Positions 17,520-25,741 of a stretch of DNA of 64,000 nt are shown piece after piece (position 1 is the first letter of the stretch; each line of letters starts with the position of its first letter). The stretch lies in NCBI RefSeq assembly GCF_005280255.1, contig NZ_CP040018.1:1240001-1304000 (forward strand), read 5' to 3'. A model generated the notes under the pieces. That model saw only the letters and a list, made by a program, of their open reading frames with translations. It was not told the DNA's origin and did no database searches. This stretch comes from Arthrobacter sp. 24S4-2. Its GTDB lineage: Bacteria; Actinomycetota; Actinomycetes; Actinomycetales; Micrococcaceae. A program made the position numbers and the translations under genes.

Positions 17520-18299
17520 TTACTCCGGGGTTACGTAGGCTCCGGCAATGCCGCCATCGACCAGGAAAGTGGAGGCGGTGATGAACGACGCATCATCGCT
17601 GGCAAGGAACGCAACCGCAGCGGCCAACTCCTCAGGTTCGGCGAACCTGCCGAGGGGAACATGGACGAGCCGGCGGGCGGCCTTCTCGGGGTCCTTGGCA
17701 AAGAGCTCTTTCAACAGGGGCGTGTTGACCGGGCCAGGGCACAGGGCATTCACCCGAATGCCCTGCCGGGCGAACTCGACACCCAGTTCGCGGCTCATCG
17801 ACAGTACGCCGCCCTTGGAGGCGCTGTATGAGATCTGGGAAGTGGCAGCACCCATCACGGCGACAAAGGATGCTGTGTTGATGATGGATCCTTTGCCCTG
17901 CGCCTGCATGTATGACAGGGCGTATTTGCAGCAGTAGAACACGGAAGTGAGATTCACTTCCTGAACCCTTCGCCATGCGTCGATCCCCGTATCGATTATC
18001 GAGGCATCATCTGCCGGGGAGATGCCGGCATTGTTGAACGAGATGTCCACACTTCCGTAGGTTTCGTTGGTCACGGCGTAGAGGTTCTTGACCTCTTCTT
18101 CGCTGGTGACGTCGACTTTGACGAATAGTCCGTCGACTTCGTCGGCGGCACGCTGTCCGGCAGTCGGATCGAGATCGGCGATAACAACGTGTGCTCCTTC
18201 GGAGGCGAACCGACGTGCGGTTGCCAGTCCGATTCCGCTTGCGCCCCCGGTGATGACTGCGCTGCGGCCTTTGAGTCGGTTGGAGATAACTTCAATCAT
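17520..18299 (-). CDS. SDR-family oxidoreductase
   Basis: 259 residues with the classical short-chain dehydrogenase layout: nucleotide-binding TGGASGIG near residue 17, FNNAGISPA, the catalytic Ser of INTASFVAVMG, the YSASK active site (Tyr, Lys), and a C-terminal VDGGIAGAYVTPE. It is the last gene of the minus-strand ethanolamine/polyamine unit and starts 22 bp after the aldehyde dehydrogenase ends. Its substrate is not evident. It could reduce or oxidise an alcohol or aldehyde made in the pathway. Confidence 0.85.
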   Translation of the reverse strand: MIEVISNRLKGRSAVITGGASGIGLATARRFASEGAHVVIADLDPTAGQRAADEVDGLFVKVDVTSEEEVKNLYAVTNETYGSVDISFNNAGISPADDASIIDTGIDAWRRVQEVNLTSVFYCCKYALSYMQAQGKGSIINTASFVAVMGAATSQISYSASKGGVLSMSRELGVEFARQGIRVNALCPGPVNTPLLKELFAKDPEKAARRLVHVPLGRFAEPEELAAAVAFLASDDASFITASTFLVDGGIAGAYVTPE

Positions 18300-18321
18300 T
18301 TTGCTTTTCCTTGTGTTGTGT

Positions 18322-19689
18322 TCAGTCGGTGGTTGAGATGAAGACGTTCTTGGTTTCGGTGAAGGCGTTCAGGGCGTCGGGCCCCAGCTCACGGCCCAGG
18401 CCTGACTGCTTGAATCCGCCAAAGGGTGTGGAGTACCTGACGGATGAGTGGGAGTTGACGGAGAGGTTTCCGGATTCCAGTCCGCGGGCTACGCGCAGGG
18501 CCCGTCCTATGTCCCTGGTCCAGATGGAGCCGGACAGGCCGTAGATGGTGTCGTTGGCGAGGCGGAGCGCGTCAGCTTCGTCCTTGAAGGGGACTACTGC
18601 CACAACCGGGCCAAAGATCTCCTCGTGCATCACCCGGTCCTCGCGGGACGGAGTCAGGACGGTGGGCGGAAACCAGAATCCCTTGCCTTCGGGCGCTGAT
18701 CCTTGGAACGCGATGGGCGCTCCATCCGGCACGAAGCTTGCGACCGTGCGGTGTTGTGCGGCGGAAATCAGCGGCCCCATGAACGAGTCCTCATTCCGGG
18801 GATCGCCGACCTTCAGCGCCTTGACGGCAGGTTCAAGCAGTTCGAGGAACTTTTCGAAGACGTCGTGCTGAACCAGGATGCGGGACCGGGAGCAGCAGTC
18901 CTGGCCGGCGTTGTCGAAGGCCCCACCCGGGGCCGCTGCGGCGGCTGCCTCCAGGTCTGCGTCGGCGAAGATGATGTTGGCGCTTTTGCCGCCCAGTTCC
19001 AGGGTCACTGGCTTCACCTGCTCTGCACAGCCGGCCATGATCCGCTTGCCGACGCCTGTTGAACCGGTGAAAACCACCTTCCTCACAGCCGGGTGCGTGA
19101 CGAAGCGTTCTCCCACGACGGATCCCTTTCCGGGAATGATCTGGAGTACACCGTCAGGCAGCCCGGCTTCCTGCGCAAGCTGCCCGAGGCGCAGGGCCGT
19201 CAACGGCGTCAGCTCAGCAGGCTTGAGAACCACCGTGTTGCCTGCTGCAAGCGCCGGAGCGAATCCCCACGCGGCGATGGGCATCGGGAAGTTCCACGGG
19301 ACGATGACTCCCACAACACCCAGGGGCTCGTTGAAGGTGACATTGACGCCTCCGGCAACGGGGATCTGCTGGCCGGTGTGGCGCTCCGGGGCGCCGGAAT
19401 AATAGGCGAGGACGTCCCGGACATTTCCTGCCTCCCACCGGGCGTTTCCGATGGTATGGCCGGCGTTAATCACTTCGAGTTGGGCGAGGTTCTCCAGGTC
19501 GTCATCCACTGCAGCGGCGAAGCGGCGCAGCAACATCGCCCGGTCGGCGGGTGAGATGTGGCGCCACGTTTCAAAAGCCGCCGCGGCCTTTTCGATTGCC
19601 CGGTCCGTTTCCTCCAGTGTGGCGAGCGGGACTGTTTCTATGATCTCTTCCGTTGCCGGGTTCAGGACATCAAACGTGCTGGTGGACAT
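18322..19689 (-). CDS. NAD(P)-dependent aldehyde dehydrogenase
   Basis: 455 residues from ATG 19689 (MSTSTFDVLNP), which has GGAG upstream. Family motifs: VIVPWNFPMPIAAWG, the cofactor segment VVFTGSTGVGKRIM, the catalytic Glu of LELGGKSANI and the catalytic Cys of NAGQDCCSRS, then EEIFGPVVAV. By position in the cluster it should oxidise gamma-glutamyl-linked aldehydes, for example gamma-glutamyl-aminobutyraldehyde (PuuC-like) or gamma-glutamyl-glycinaldehyde in the ethanolamine route. Its start overlaps the end of the amidotransferase gene by about 20 bp. Confidence 0.85.
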   Translation of the reverse strand: MSTSTFDVLNPATEEIIETVPLATLEETDRAIEKAAAAFETWRHISPADRAMLLRRFAAAVDDDLENLAQLEVINAGHTIGNARWEAGNVRDVLAYYSGAPERHTGQQIPVAGGVNVTFNEPLGVVGVIVPWNFPMPIAAWGFAPALAAGNTVVLKPAELTPLTALRLGQLAQEAGLPDGVLQIIPGKGSVVGERFVTHPAVRKVVFTGSTGVGKRIMAGCAEQVKPVTLELGGKSANIIFADADLEAAAAAAPGGAFDNAGQDCCSRSRILVQHDVFEKFLELLEPAVKALKVGDPRNEDSFMGPLISAAQHRTVASFVPDGAPIAFQGSAPEGKGFWFPPTVLTPSREDRVMHEEIFGPVVAVVPFKDEADALRLANDTIYGLSGSIWTRDIGRALRVARGLESGNLSVNSHSSVRYSTPFGGFKQSGLGRELGPDALNAFTETKNVFISTTD

Positions 19690-20433
19690 CGACTGCATTC
19701 TCCAATCGTTCTTTGCGGTAGTTGCGGGCTGTTTCAACAAATCCCGTGAAAAGCCGCAGGTCGTCCGGGTTCTGTTCGGGGTGGAACTGCACTCCCAGTA
19801 CCCATCCGCCTGTTGTCGTCTCGAGGGCCTGTACGGTTCCGTCCTGCGCTGCCGCCGTCACCCACAGGCCGTCCGCGATCCTGTCCATGGCCTGGTGGTG
19901 GTAGCAGGGGCGCTGGCGTTTGGCCCGAGCAGGCTCTCGCTGATGCTTCCGGGTGTTGTGGTGAATTCGACGTTCCCAAACACACCCGGTGCCGGCTGGT
20001 ACTGCGCTGCCTGCGGATTGACGTCCGGGATGTGTTGGATCAGCGTTCCTCCCAGTGCCACGTTGAGGATTTGGGCGCCGCGGCAGATGGAAAACAGCGG
20101 AAGTCCAGTGGCCAGCGCCGCTCTGGTCAGGGCGATGTCGTGGGCGTCCCGCGCTGGTTGGGCGCGGGTCAGTTCATGGGGCTCGGCGCCATACTGTTCC
20201 GGGTCCACGTCCGATCCGCCCGCGATGATGAGCCCGTCCAGGAGCTCGATCACTGTGGGGTCCGTGCCGACGGGTGGCAGGAGGACAGGTGTGCCGCCGG
20301 CGGCGACTACTGCCTGTACGTAGGTGCCTGGCAGGATGGCCGCATCGGCCTGCCAGACTCCCCAGGCTGCCTGTTGGTAGTAGGTGGTGAGGCCGATTCG
20401 CGGCCGGTAGGAATCAGAGACGTTCAAAGCCAC
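19670..20433 (-). pseudogene. Class I amidotransferase-like gamma-glutamyl hydrolase (PuuD-like), one base missing
   Basis: A PuuD-type peptidase C26. GTG 20433 is the likely start, with GGGAG upstream and an overlap with the ligase gene end. The first frame gives RIGLTTYYQQAAWG, LIIAGGSDVDPEQYG and the nucleophile Cys in FSICRGAQILNVALGG. It then derails at CCCC (plus-strand G4 at 19907-19910). In the -1 frame the family continues as CYHHQAMDRIADGLWVTA and GVQFHPEQNPDD with the catalytic His and Glu, to the stop at 19670. One added base restores the whole protein of about 254 residues. It should release glutamate from the gamma-glutamyl intermediate. Confidence 0.75.
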
Positions 20434-21796
20434 GCTTGTGCTCCCAATCTGTGACGGCACTGTCGAACGCTTTCAGTTCGACGTCGGCGGCGTGCACGTA
20501 GTGGTCCACCACTTCGTCTCCGAAGGACTTGCGGGCGATTTCGCTGTTGACGAGCAGGGCGCGCGAGTCACGAAGCGCCGTCGGGATCCGGTCGGCAGTG
20601 GACTCGTAGGCATTCCCAACCATGATGGACTCAAGGGGCAACTCGTTCTCGATGCCGTGAATGGCTGCCGCAATAAGTGCTGCCGCGGCCAGGTAAGGGT
20701 TGACGTCGCCGCCGCCTACACGGTTTTCCACCCGCAGGCCGGGTCCACGCCCGACGATGCGCAGCGCACAACTGCGGTTGTCCAGTCCCCACGCAATCGC
20801 CGTTGGCGCGAAGCTGCCCTCGACGAAGCGCTTGTACGAGTTGATGTTGGGCGCCAGGAAGTACGAGAGTTCCTTCATGGCGGCCAGCTGACCCGCGACG
20901 AAGTGCTCCATGACGGGACTGAAGCCATGCTCGCCATCACCGGCAAGCACCGGGTTGCCGTCCAGGTCCGTCAGGCTGAAGTGGATGTGGCAGGAACTGC
21001 CCTCGCGCTCGTTGTACTTGGCCATGAAGGTGATGCTTTTTCCATGCTTTCCTGCGATCTCCTTGGCGCCGTTCTTGTAGAACGCGTGGCCGTCGCAGGC
21101 TTGGAGCGCTTCTGCGTACCTGAAGGTGATTTCCTGTTGGCCGTGGTTGCATTCCCCCTTTGAGGATTCGACGACGAGCCCGGCGCTTTCCATGCTGTTT
21201 CGGATGTCGCGGATGACCGGTTCGAGGCCGGCCGTGGCAAGGAGGGAGTAGTCGACGTTGTAGCGGGTTGAGGGCTTCAGCCCGACGTATTGCTTGTCCC
21301 ATGCTTCGGCATAGCTGTCGTCGAACATGATGAACTCGAGTTCCGTGCCGATATGGGCACGGTATCCGAGCGTCTCGAGGCGTTCGATCTGGGCACGAAG
21401 TATCTGCCGCGGGGACTGGGTGACGGGGCGGCCGTCGAGCCAGAGGATGTCGCACTGGACCATCGCGGTGCCCTCCAGCCACGGCACAAGCCGGAGCGTG
21501 CTGACATCGGGTCGCATGACCATGTCCCCGTAGCCGTTGGCCCAGGAAGACATGGCGTATCCATCAACCGTGTTCATTTCCACGTCGACGGATAGGAGGT
21601 AGTTGCAGCCTTCGGCGCCATGTCCGAGGACATCCTCGAGGAAGGACCTTGCGCCGCAGCGCTTGCCCTGCAGCCGGCCCAGGGAGTCGGTGATGGCGAC
21701 GACGACGGTGTCGATTTCACCCGTGGCAACCTTCTGCTTCAGCTCCTCGACGGTCAGCTGTGCCTGGGAGTTTTTCCCTGCGAATTGATTGGTCAT
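20414..21796 (-). CDS. Glutamine synthetase-like gamma-glutamyl amine ligase
   Basis: 460 residues from ATG 21796 (MTNQFAGKN). Glutamine-synthetase fold: N-terminal beta-grasp (VVVAITDSLGRLQGKR), TELEFIMFDD, the HGQQEITFRYAEAL and CHIHFSLTDLDGNP metal sites, the NSYKRFVEGSFAPTAIAWG loop and RVENRVGGGDVNPY. It belongs to the group that joins glutamate to small amines (PuuA, IpuC, or GlnA4 of Streptomyces, which makes gamma-glutamylethanolamide). With an ethanolamine-type permease next to it, ethanolamine is the favoured amine. It overlaps the amidotransferase start by 20 bp, and 74 bp separate it from the permease. Confidence 0.85.
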   Translation of the reverse strand: MTNQFAGKNSQAQLTVEELKQKVATGEIDTVVVAITDSLGRLQGKRCGARSFLEDVLGHGAEGCNYLLSVDVEMNTVDGYAMSSWANGYGDMVMRPDVSTLRLVPWLEGTAMVQCDILWLDGRPVTQSPRQILRAQIERLETLGYRAHIGTELEFIMFDDSYAEAWDKQYVGLKPSTRYNVDYSLLATAGLEPVIRDIRNSMESAGLVVESSKGECNHGQQEITFRYAEALQACDGHAFYKNGAKEIAGKHGKSITFMAKYNEREGSSCHIHFSLTDLDGNPVLAGDGEHGFSPVMEHFVAGQLAAMKELSYFLAPNINSYKRFVEGSFAPTAIAWGLDNRSCALRIVGRGPGLRVENRVGGGDVNPYLAAAALIAAAIHGIENELPLESIMVGNAYESTADRIPTALRDSRALLVNSEIARKSFGDEVVDHYVHAADVELKAFDSAVTDWEHKRGFERL

Positions 21797-21870
21797 TTGA
21801 TTTCCGTAACTTCGATCTGGGTGTTGGACGTGATAGGTGCTCTCCGCCGAACTGGGCCGGAGAGGGCGAT

Positions 21871-23310
21871 TCAGTTGCTGAGTTCGGCTTCGGCTGCCGC
21901 GAGCTGTGCAAATTCCTCTTCGGGCGCCCCTGCCACAATCCGGTGGCGGCTGTAGAACCAGTAGTAGAGGAGGGCGGCGGCGAACACTGCGGCGGTGATG
22001 GATGCTGCCATGACGTCGACGACGAACGTGGCAACGACCGCAACAGCAGCGAGAAGCAGGGCGACGGATGTGGTGACGGCACCTCCAGGGGTCCGGTATC
22101 CCCGGGAAAGGCCGGGTTCCTTCACCCGCAGGACTATGTGCGACAGGTTCAGCAGCACATACGAGACGGTCGCTCCGAACACCGCGATATTGATGAGCAG
22201 GGCACCGTTGCCGGTGGTGGCAGCAAGGAGGAATCCGAGGGCGCCGGGGACGATGAGCGCCCAGTACGGGGTCCGCCTCTTGCCCGTCAATGACAACCAC
22301 TTGGGAAGGTACCCCGCGCGGGACAGGGCGAAGAGCTGCCGGGAGTAGGCGTAGATGATGGAGAAGAAGCTGGCCACCAGCCCCGCCAGCCCTGCATAGT
22401 TCACAAAGTCAGCAAGGACTGTGTTACCCCCGTAGGCCAGGCGGAGCGCTTCCGGAAGCGGGTTGTTCGAGACACCCATCGCCTCTGACCCGGCTGCGCC
22501 GGGAACCAGGACGAGCATCAGTGCTCCGAAGACCACGAGAATCACAACGGCAACGATGATGCCCCGGGGCATGTCCTTCTTGGGGTTCGCTGTCTCTTCA
22601 GCAGCCAGCGGGACACCTTCGACTGCCAGGAAAAACCAGATGGCGTACACGAGGGCTCCGACTGCACCTCCGATGCCCATGGGAAGGAAGGCGCTGGAGG
22701 TCGGGGAACCGTCCGGCACGACATCGAAGAGGTTTGCCGCGTTGAAATGCGGTACCAGGCCGATGACCACGGCAGCCAAAGCGATGACGGCGATTGTGGT
22801 GATCGCAAAGATCAGTTTCAGCGCTTCGCCGACTCCGCGAAGATGGATTCCGACGAAGACAGCGAAGGTGATGAGATAGACCGGCCAGGAGTTGGTGAGG
22901 CCGAACAGGCCCAGGGCTTCGACATAGCCGCCGATGAAGGTGGCGATGGCGGCGGGCGCGACAGCGTATTCGATCAGCACGGCCATCCCGGTGGCAAAGC
23001 CGCCCAGCGGGCCAAGAGCCCTGCGCGCAAATCCGTAGCCCGCGCCGGTGGTGGGCAATGCGGAGGAGAGTTCGGCCAATCCGAACACCATGCAGGTGTA
23101 CATGATGCCCATCAGAATGAATGCGATGAGGAGACCGCCCCAGCCGCCCTGGGCCAGGCCCAGGTTCCAGCCGGCGAAATCTCCGGAGATGACATAGGCA
23201 ACACCGAGGCCCGCCAGTAGGACCCACCCGGCCGCTCCACGTTTGAGTTGACGGTGATGGAGGTAGCCCTCGTCGTCGTTGACGGGTTGCTCCAAGGGAC
23301 GTGATGACAT
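21871..23310 (-). CDS. APC-family ethanolamine-type permease
   Basis: 479 residues with about 12 transmembrane helices. The N-terminal signature (YLHHRQLKRGAAGWVLLAGL, then GVAYVISGDFAGWNLGLAQGG) is that of the ethanolamine permease branch of the amino acid-polyamine-choline family. Consensus helix 6 (AIWFFLAVEGVPLAAEET) and the helix 8 region are intact. It is the first gene of the minus-strand operon and faces the FadR-type regulator across an operator-bearing intergenic region, so the substrate is probably the inducer or its precursor. Confidence 0.8.
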   Translation of the reverse strand: MSSRPLEQPVNDDEGYLHHRQLKRGAAGWVLLAGLGVAYVISGDFAGWNLGLAQGGWGGLLIAFILMGIMYTCMVFGLAELSSALPTTGAGYGFARRALGPLGGFATGMAVLIEYAVAPAAIATFIGGYVEALGLFGLTNSWPVYLITFAVFVGIHLRGVGEALKLIFAITTIAVIALAAVVIGLVPHFNAANLFDVVPDGSPTSSAFLPMGIGGAVGALVYAIWFFLAVEGVPLAAEETANPKKDMPRGIIVAVVILVVFGALMLVLVPGAAGSEAMGVSNNPLPEALRLAYGGNTVLADFVNYAGLAGLVASFFSIIYAYSRQLFALSRAGYLPKWLSLTGKRRTPYWALIVPGALGFLLAATTGNGALLINIAVFGATVSYVLLNLSHIVLRVKEPGLSRGYRTPGGAVTTSVALLLAAVAVVATFVVDVMAASITAAVFAAALLYYWFYSRHRIVAGAPEEEFAQLAAAEAELSN

Positions 23311-23338
23311 GCGATTTCCCTTCTTCCAAAGGTCTTAA

Positions 23339-23356
23339 TGGTCTGTAATTAGTCCA
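23339..23356. promoter_or_regulatory. Candidate regulator operator 1 (permease side)
   Basis: An 18-bp imperfect palindrome of the form TGGnCT-N6-AGnCCA, 29 bp upstream of the permease start. A related copy lies before the regulator gene, which makes an operator pair for the FadR-type repressor likely. Confidence 0.5.
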
Positions 23357-23457
23357 AAAGTCCTTTGTCAGTGTGGTGCAAGTCACCCGCAAGAGTCAAG
23401 TGGATGCTGATTTTCCTTGAAAGAGGCCCGGTTCCGGCTCAAGCCACGGTAAATAAA

Positions 23458-23475
23458 TGGCATTTTATTAGACCG
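23458..23475. promoter_or_regulatory. Candidate regulator operator 2 (regulator side)
   Basis: A second copy of the motif, TGGnnT-N6-AGnCC, 16 bp upstream of the regulator start and 119 bp from operator 1. The same spacer length supports binding by one dimeric protein, with repression of both divergent promoters. Confidence 0.5.
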
Positions 23476-23490
23476 GGCTAGGATGGTGTC

Positions 23491-24246
23491 ATGGAAGAGG
23501 CATCGCTTGAGGTTCCCACTACGCTCATACGGCCGGTCCGGCACGGAAACGCCTTTGAAGAAACCATCGAACGGCTGCTCCAGAACATCAAGCTGGGGCT
23601 CTTCGGCGTCGGTGACAAGTTGCCCGCCGAGCGGGAGCTCTCGGATTTGCTGGGCGTGTCACGGGCGACGCTGCGCGACGCCTTAGCGGAGCTTCAAAAG
23701 GCCGGCTATGTGGAAATCCGCCGCGGCAGGTCTGGCGGAACCTACGTATCGGCACGAAGGCTCGTGGAACTTAGGGGCGCCGCAGATCTGGACCCTGCGG
23801 AAGTCAACGACGTTCTGACCTACCGCGCCGTGCTGGAACCGGCCGCCGCGTCCCTCGCCGCCAAGGCCATGCTGTCTCCAAGGCAGCGGCGTCATCTGCT
23901 GGATACGTTGGCCGATGTGGCAGCGGCTCCGGTAGAGCTGTACAGGCCGAAGGACGCGCGGTTTCACGTGGCCATCGCGGAATTGTGTGGATCGCCAAGC
24001 CTCGTTGCTGCCGTTGCAGACGCCCGTGCACGGGTTAGCGACCTTCTAGACCGCATCCCGTTCCTGGAGCCCAACCTTGAGCATTCCAACCGGCAGCACC
24101 AGGAAATTGTTGACGCTATTCTCCGCGGCGACGCGGATGGCGCCTACCAGGTTACCCTCGATCACCTGCAGGGAACGGCGTCGTTGCTCCATGGATTCCT
24201 GGTCTCGCCGGAGAATTCTTCAGTCGCGGCATCCGACGTTCCCTGA
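23491..24246 (+). CDS. GntR/FadR-family transcription regulator
   Basis: 251 residues. N-terminal winged helix-turn-helix (KLPAERELSDLLGVSRATLRDALAELQKAG, YVEIRRGRSGGTYV) and C-terminal all-helical FCD ligand domain (YRAVLEPAAASLAAKAM, then DARFHVAIAELCGSPSL with metal-binding Asp/His, and HQEIVDAILRGDADGA). It is divergent from the ethanolamine/polyamine operon and likely represses it until the amine or a gamma-glutamyl intermediate binds. It corresponds in position and type to the FadR-like regulators of the Streptomyces ethanolamine genes. Confidence 0.85.
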   Translation: MEEASLEVPTTLIRPVRHGNAFEETIERLLQNIKLGLFGVGDKLPAERELSDLLGVSRATLRDALAELQKAGYVEIRRGRSGGTYVSARRLVELRGAADLDPAEVNDVLTYRAVLEPAAASLAAKAMLSPRQRRHLLDTLADVAAAPVELYRPKDARFHVAIAELCGSPSLVAAVADARARVSDLLDRIPFLEPNLEHSNRQHQEIVDAILRGDADGAYQVTLDHLQGTASLLHGFLVSPENSSVAASDVP

Positions 24247-24286
24247 ATTCCTGACGTCAGCGGCCCGGACAACAGCCGGGAACGCG

Positions 24287-24324
24287 CGACGGCGGGACTC
24301 ACCATCGGGTGAGTCCCGCCGTCG
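24287..24324. terminator. Strong bidirectional terminator
   Basis: A perfect 17-bp stem with an ATCG loop between the convergent FadR-type regulator and DUF4383 genes. Confidence 0.85.
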
Positions 24325-24356
24325 GGCGTTGGCGTGCGTATCCCAGAGGGAAATGG

Positions 24357-24812
24357 TCAGGAGCGCACCTTCGTGGCATGGCCCCTGGTGAGAACCAGCG
24401 CGAGGGCGATCATGCCGACGCCGAGCAGCAGGTGCAGTCCGTTGTCGAAGGCGTTCAGCGGGACGAAGTTCGCGGCCGATTCCTGGTCGAACACCAGGCC
24501 GTAGACGAACAGGACCAGGTACACGATTCCGCCGTAGAGGAGGAAGGAGCGGGCGCCGGTGGCGCTGCGGGCCAGGAGCAGGCCTGCTGCGCCGAAGAGG
24601 AGGTGGACGATGTTGTGCAGCACTGAGACCTGGAAGAGGCCCAGCAGCATGGCTTCGGAGTGGTGGCCCGCAAACTGCAGCTCGCCGTAGTTGCTGGTGA
24701 TGCCGGGGACGAAGCCCAGGACACCGACCAGCAGGAATACTGCGCCCACCAGCATTGATCCCTTCTGGACGTTAGTGCGTGTGGCCATGCCGGTGCTGGT
24801 GTGTGTTGCCAT
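24357..24812 (-). CDS. DUF4383 membrane protein
   Basis: 151 residues with four transmembrane helices (SMLVGAVFLLVGVLGFV; LGLFQVSVLHNIVHLLFGAAG; FLLYGGIVYLVLFVYGLVF; GLHLLLGVGMIALALVL). The HNIVHLLFGAAG motif and the FDNGLHLLLG end are characteristic of DUF4383 proteins of actinobacteria. AGGAGATC before ATG 24812 is a good ribosome site. Function unknown. It is a single-gene unit. Confidence 0.85.
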   Translation of the reverse strand: MATHTSTGMATRTNVQKGSMLVGAVFLLVGVLGFVPGITSNYGELQFAGHHSEAMLLGLFQVSVLHNIVHLLFGAAGLLLARSATGARSFLLYGGIVYLVLFVYGLVFDQESAANFVPLNAFDNGLHLLLGVGMIALALVLTRGHATKVRS

Positions 24813-24939
24813 GATGATCTCCTGAATGCGATATGTGTTTATGGATCAGCCGGTCTTTGCCAGCTAACCCAAGGGGTTATGCCAGCTATTCGGGTGCCAG
24901 CGCATTCCGGATGGGTCCATTGATAAACAATTGGGAATC

Positions 24940-25060
24940 GGGGGACTCGGAGCCGGCTACGGATTCTCCTCGCTTCGGAATGCCGTCTGGCTCCGTGACG
25001 GCAGGTCCTCTACTGGCGTGACATCGATACCCGCGGTTTCCGGATCCCTGAACAGGATGG
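24940..25060 (+). pseudogene. Relic of a Wadjet JetD-type (DUF2220) gene
   Basis: The segment encodes GAGYGFSSLRNAVWLRDGR and then, in the -1 frame from GG 25004-25005, VLYWRDIDTRGFRI. Both match the catalytic core of the intact JetD at 55.8-57.0 kb (GGGYGFSSLRDARWLADCK, VLYWGDLDTHGFRIL). About 35 residues are recognisable, and no start or continuation was found on either side. It is a leftover of a second Wadjet locus or of a DUF2220 gene and lies 90 bp from a Tn402-type repeat. Confidence 0.6.
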
Positions 25061-25145
25061 CCAGGCCCGGGCCACCAGCCCCGGAAACTCGTCCTGAATC
25101 TGGAGGGCGGCCTTCGTCCAAGCACTCTGAGTCGACCAAGCCGTT

Positions 25146-25170
25146 TGTCAGTTTCCGAAGTCAGCTGCAC
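25146..25170 (+). mobile_element. Tn402/Tn5053-type 25-bp terminal repeat (solo)
   Basis: A 25-bp sequence starting TGTCAG and ending GCTGCAC. It agrees with the one at 3384-3408 except at scattered inner positions and, by comparison from memory, with Tn402 IRi at about 20 of 25 positions. It has the same orientation as the 3.4-kb copy, so the two are not ends of one element. No internal repeats were seen beside it. Confidence 0.5.
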
Positions 25171-25325
25171 GGATCATAGTCGCGGAGCCAGACCTGACCA
25201 GCGGTACCGCACATGCGGCGCGGAGGGGTCTCACCCACAAGACCTTCGCCTATCTTGCCCGAAACCTTCGCTGACCTTGCTCGAACAGGGTCAGCATGAA
25301 TTCATGACTGGAAGGAGTGAACATC

Positions 25326-25475
25326 ATGGCTGACGACAAGGAACTACTGGACTGGGTTTCCCCGCGCAAACAGCGGGAGGTTGACAACCAGGCAGCATTT
25401 CTGCGCTATCTGCTGGACCGTGAAGACTCATTAGGCGACGAGAATCATGAACGATTGCTTTCCCCGTCCTCGTGA
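25326..25475 (+). CDS. Small hypothetical protein (49 residues)
   Basis: ATG 25326 is preceded by AAGGAG at good spacing. The product begins MADDKELLDWVSPRKQ and continues with an amphipathic helix (NQAAFLRYLLDRED). Charged, soluble, no known domain. It overlaps the next small gene by 29 bp in another frame, which suggests translational coupling. Confidence 0.5.
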   Translation: MADDKELLDWVSPRKQREVDNQAAFLRYLLDREDSLGDENHERLLSPSS

Positions 25476-25602
25476 ACCGTATGACGCGCGTTGGGCCGTC
25501 AAAAGGGATCTAACGAACATCATCGCCAAATACACCGACAGGGGCGACCATGAAACCGCCGCAGTCTACATAGAAGCACTTGCCCGTTACGACGGAGACT
25601 GA
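25447..25602 (+). CDS. Small hypothetical protein (51 residues)
   Basis: The frame starts at ATG 25447 inside the 3' end of the preceding small gene and ends at TGA 25600-25602. The product begins MNDCFPRPREPYDARW and ends with a helix (HETAAVYIEALARYDGD). Overlap and codon use suggest a two-gene unit with the previous gene. Function unknown. Confidence 0.45.
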   Translation: MNDCFPRPREPYDARWAVKRDLTNIIAKYTDRGDHETAAVYIEALARYDGD

Positions 25603-25741
25603 ATCGGGCCCGGCCAATTCGGTTCTAGACGAGGCGATTGCTTCCGGGGTCCTCGGGCTTTCAGCCCACGTGGCGTTAAGCGTCCGTACCGCGCAACAGT
25701 CAGCCGCCCCAGGTGCTCACCGACCGGCGCGTTCAGGCCGG

